This document shows, piece by piece, positions 60,422 through 64,000 of a stretch of 64,000 bases of DNA; position 1 is the first letter of the stretch, and each line of letters opens with the position of its first letter. The notes beneath the pieces are model-generated. The model worked only from the letters and a program-made list of their open reading frames with translations, was not told where the DNA came from and searched no databases. Position numbers and translations under genes: made by a program. Source of the DNA: Pycnopodia helianthoides (taxonomy: Eukaryota > Echinodermata > Asteroidea > Forcipulatida > Asteriidae); NCBI GenBank assembly GCA_032158295.1, contig CM063246.1:15783168-15847167 (forward strand), written 5' to 3'.

Positions 60422-60436
60422 GTTTCCATGATCAAC
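60422..60436. promoter_or_regulatory. Imperfect X-box-like (RFX) motif upstream of GAS8
   Basis: GTTTCCATGATCAAC resembles the RFX X-box form GTTTCCATGGCAAC used by ciliary genes, but with one extra base and a changed second half-site. About 100 bases before the ATG. Position and gene function fit; the sequence match is only partial. Confidence 0.3.
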
Positions 60437-60538
60437 AAACATCCAGCTACACAGTACACCTGCGAGAGAAGACGGGTAACGTTTTTGTGAATTAAAGTTT
60501 GCAGAATTGGAAAGTATCATAAAGTCTGAGCAATCAGA

Positions 60539-63505
60539 ATGGTAAGAATGTTATATTAATATTAAGTAATTAGAGATGACATGGGAACCATTTAAGTTGA
60601 TATGACATGATATGACCTGTTGACCACGAAATACACATCTGTTATTTTTACAAATTTTTATTGTTAACGTTCGACGGTTTGGGGTCGCTAATGACGGCCG
60701 TAAACTTCATAAAGCATGTTTAAATGGGACTCCTTCCGCTTCTTGGCCCTAGTCCCACATATCAGGGACTGTGATGACCTTTCGAGTGCTCACGGTTTTT
60801 AAAAGTTTTTGTTATGTCATTTTATGAGGAATCTCCGAGGTCGACCCTCCGAGCTGACAAATTACTACAAACAAGTACAAATACAGGTTAAATTAAGCCT
60901 TGCACTAAAAATAAAAATAAATATTAATTACTGGTAAAATAAAAGCTGACGACAATTGTCCATGACATGTTTGTATTGCACTGTAAATCTACTTTTTAAC
61001 ATAAATAATCCACTAATATGTAAAAGACTCATAAATATCCAAGTCGCCTTCCTTTTCTTTTTCCATAAAGTACAAACTCAATTACATGAGCAAAATCGTA
61101 CTGTGAAAAAGTTTTATAAAAACCGATTCTTTACTGCTTAGTTGTCCGCCATGCTGTCTTTGGACCGTACTTGGAGTGTAGTTGCTTTGAGTGTGACTGC
61201 TATTATCATTGGAAGCCATAATATTTAACTTACTGATGCACATGGGTACTACTGAAGCACAGCATTATTTAGTCTTGTTCGTGTCACTGCAGCGCGCTGT
61301 TTTAATGCAAACTGTTCTGTTGTATTGGTTATCATGTTGTCAAACACATACAAAACTACACCCATGCACATGCACTAGGAGTACAACCATCACAGTCCAC
61401 TAATCGATGATGGTTACATTTGCAGCACATGATACAAGTGCTCTGTCTGCTGTCAGCGCGCATGCGCATCAGTAAACATCAATCATGTAATTGTCAGTTC
61501 AGGGAATCTTCATAAAATTACACAAATTACACAAGCCAGCGCAACATCATTTTAATGTACTTGCCACAGCTAAACAAAGGGTAAGTGAACATGGGGGGGG
61601 GAATTCAGGCCAAAAAAGGCTAGCTCTCATTCAAAAGATAATTACAGTATTTGATATTATTACTATGTGGGCCTAGGGCCAAAAAGTGGAGAGAGTACTG
61701 GGTATATGGCACTCATAAGTACCCAAATGCTGCTGAATTTCCTCAGCTTCTTGGCCCTAGGCCCACAGTAATAATGTAGTATTACTTAGGGACTGACCGA
61801 ACTCCCTTTCATAATGGCTACAGAACTAAAAAATGAGCCCTCTACATCTAGGAATATTTGTTCACTTCAACTTTCAGTTTGAATGACAGGCATTGTTTGA
61901 ATAAATTTTGAAGTAATATAATTCAACACCTGATGTCTTTGTTTCAAGTGCAAATTGGGTTTCAATTGTCTGTAGAGTTTTAAGATTGAAAGTTATTTGG
62001 TGGAGAAGAGTTGTGGGGAAGAAGAAGATGAACAACTTTGGAAACGTAATTGATCTGGGACAGTCCTGATGGCTCTATCTGCTTTGAATGTTGTGTTTAA
62101 CTCTTTCATCTCAAAATTGTCTTTTTTTGCTGCTATGAGTCAGTTCTTAAAATTAAAAACACAATAAGGGCCCAGTATTTTATTTTTGCACATGTTCTCT
62201 CCGTGTATGCGCAGTGATGATATAATTGCATATAATTTGCTCAAATGACGCTGGTGGAAGGTTGATTACAATAAGTATGTTAATGTTTGTTAGTTGTTAC
62301 TATTAGTGTGTAAAAACTTCTTTAAACCAGATGTTTTACTTAATTTGTTTTAAATATTTCATTTTAAACAGCCTCCTAAAAAGAAGAGTGGTAAGAAGGG
62401 AAAGAAGAAGAAGTCAGCAAAGGCAAAGACTCCGACCGTCATTGATGGCATCTCTACAGAGGAAATGTCCAAGGAGCAGGTAAGCACCATATCAATCACA
62501 TGGTCCTAAACAAGCAATGCATTTAACAAGGACACAACTCTAACTTGATTATAAATGAGGTTCTTAATCAATTTAAGTTCTTCACATACTTATCATCAAG
62601 GTACAACAAATTATGTATTTTTGTTTACCTGGCCTTAAGGAAACTGTAAATTTGAAATGTAATATGGTCAATGTGTTAATGACTGTATGTGATGAAATAT
62701 TTACAGCTGGAGGAACACATTGGGAGACTGAGGGAGGAATTAGACAGAGAGAGAGAAGAAAGAAATTACTTCCAGCTTGAAAGGGATAAAGTCAACACCT
62801 TCTGGGAGATTACCAAAAGACAACTGGAAGAATCCAGAGCAGAGCTTCGTAATAAAGACAGAGAAATGGAAGACTCTGAGGAAAGACATCAAGTGGAAAT
62901 AAAGGTACCTAAGAATCCAGCATAATGAATGTAGATTAAGTTGGAATAAAGTCATCATTTCAGTGTCTGCACTAAGAGGATACATCACAATAGTGTAGTA
63001 GCTCTTGGTAATGGTACACCACTGTTAACAAATCCTTTGGGTGCATGTTTAAACAGCTTAAGCCCAACAACAATGAAACATGTCTGGTAAGTGATAGTTG
63101 AATTTATTGAAACCATTCACCTCTCAGGAATGTTCACCTCTATGGGTTGGAATGGGCACATTGCATGATTTGCATCATAGCTTTACAGCTATACAAAATA
63201 TCTAAACCTTGGTAAAAAACTAAACCAAAAAACATGTATTGCAGTACAACATTGAACTGATGCATAAGGTCACGTGTTTTGTTACTTTACTATTGTAGGT
63301 ATACAAGCAGAAAGTCAAGCATTTGCTGTATGAGCATCAAAACAATATATCTGAGCTGAAAGCAGAGAGCTCTGTAGCCCTGAAATTGAATCAAGATGAA
63401 CATCGAAGTCACGAGTCTGACTTGAGGAAAGACAAGCGTGGTTTGAAGGTTACACTGAAGGAACAGGAACTGTCTCATGAAGACATCATTAAGAATCTTA
63501 AGATG
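60539..63505 (+). CDS. GAS8: Dynein regulatory complex subunit 4 (GAS8), 5' part
   Basis: Coiled-coil subunit of the nexin-dynein regulatory complex that links outer doublets and controls dynein in motile cilia and flagella. Exons: 60539-60541 (ATG only), 62372-62479, 62707-62904, 63299-63505, all phase 0, giving the first 172 residues; the gene continues past 64000. The N-terminus is a Lys-rich basic tail ([14 protein letters not shown]), then [20 protein letters not shown], and continuous coiled coil from about residue 38. Blocks [29 protein letters not shown] and [16 protein letters not shown] match vertebrate GAS8 almost residue for residue. The ATG exon is followed directly by GTAAGAATG and joins PPKKK at an AG acceptor; no in-frame Met in exon 2 would keep the conserved N-terminus. 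FA2H lies divergently upstream. Confidence 0.95.
61660..61775. repeat. Hairpin-forming repeat in GAS8 intron 1
   Basis: TTACTATGTGGGCCTAGGGC (from 61660) is a near-perfect complement of TTGGCCCTAGGCCCACAGTA (from 61751). The right arm's CTTCTTGGCCCTAG also occurs at 60738-60752 followed by TCCCACATATCAGGGACTG, so the sequence is dispersed. Confidence 0.65.
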
Positions 63506-64000
63506 GTAAGTTACATGTACCTCCCCCAGTGCTTCAATCCTAGTGCTAACAGTATGTTAGCCATAGCTACCTATAGGATGTTATTAAGGCACATGCTCAG
63601 TTATGTAATTCGTTAAAATAAATCTTGTAAGCAAGAACATATTTTTTTCTGCAGTGAAATCCTTTTTGTACAGAGCATAGGGGCAGAAGCTGCTAAAAAT
63701 GCAACATGTTCAACTGTCAACAGAAAGCATACTTTATCCTGGCCACTCCATACTAAAACAGTATCAATTTCTAGGTATATTCTAGTTATTCCCTGAATTA
63801 ATAAAATACACCTAATAAACATCTACCTCACTGTGCTTGCTAGTTCCTAGTCCTCTGTACTCTGTAGCCCTACTATGATTAAATCTAAAACATAGTTTAA
63901 ACAGCCCAGCGATTAGATGTGGAACGTAAAAGTGGGAAATGTCTTCAAACTTCCGACAAGTGAACAATGCAAAATAGTTAGTTGGCTCTGTTAGATCACT
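63506..64000. other. GAS8 intron running to the window edge
   Basis: Begins with the donor GTAAGT at 63506. The expected next coiled-coil exon was not seen before the edge. AT-rich, with no recognised repeat. Confidence 0.7.

Larger units (their letters stand above)
57922..60538. other. Divergent intergenic region between FA2H and GAS8
   Basis: Both genes start from this segment in opposite directions, so both promoters should lie here. It is bounded by an inverted repeat (58252-58274 and 60295-60317) and holds a candidate exon (59614-59243, minus). The last 250 bases before GAS8 are CpG-richer and carry a perfect CRE. No other gene is recognised. Confidence 0.6.

Noticed and set aside
1..64000. 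rRNA, tRNA, operon or integrated-virus content
   Set aside because: No rRNA or convincing tRNA cloverleaf was seen; genes are spliced and widely spaced; no viral protein signature was recognised.

Overview
The window looks like nuclear DNA of an invertebrate deuterostome, most probably an echinoderm (perhaps a sea star), though sequence alone does not prove this. The genes have many small exons with GT/AG junctions and AT-rich introns. Their proteins match metazoan families along their whole length. The intergenic and intronic DNA is full of short MITE-like elements, hairpins, minisatellites and TACATGTA palindromes. All exon boundaries below were assigned by eye from splice sites, reading phase and remembered family sequences; no search or alignment program was run.

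Layout, left to right. (1) LONP2, the peroxisomal Lon protease, + strand, 775-18017, 18 coding exons, complete, ending in the peroxisomal signal SKL, with one apparent single-base deletion in exon 7. (2) A repeat-rich convergent intergenic region, 18018-24875. (3) A minus-strand gene, coding part 30504-24876 in 7 exons, probable 5' UTR exon ending at 36148. It encodes a roughly 470-residue protein with a short MIF4G-like N-terminal half and a canonical eIF4E-binding motif (YTRDFLL) near the C-terminus. I read it as a Mextli-like translation factor. (4) Intergenic DNA 36.5-45.2 kb with CpG-rich inverted repeats, hairpins and a decayed LINE. (5) FA2H, fatty acid 2-hydroxylase, minus strand, 57921-45194, 6 exons, 367 residues, with a 75-bp minisatellite of about 17 units in one intron. 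(6) A 2.6-kb divergent intergenic segment bounded by inverted repeats and holding one unassigned candidate exon. (7) GAS8/DRC4, a nexin-dynein regulatory complex subunit of motile cilia, + strand, from 60539 and running off the right edge; its first coding exon is only the ATG.

The genes do not form a pathway: peroxisomal proteolysis, translation control, sphingolipid 2-hydroxylation and ciliary motility. From memory, human LONP2, FA2H and GAS8 all lie on 16q, so the window may preserve part of an old linkage group, with a Mextli-type gene between them that vertebrates are reported to lack.

I found no CRISPR array, rRNA, convincing tRNA, virus or toxin gene, and no clearly new multi-gene system. 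The most informative unusual items are the Mextli-like gene with its repeat-built C-terminal half, a TTAA-flanked MITE family with a paralogous empty site inside the window, a hAT-type MITE with an intact 8-bp target duplication, a family of CATGGAG palindromes including a perfect 32-bp one, and the higher-order 75-bp minisatellite.
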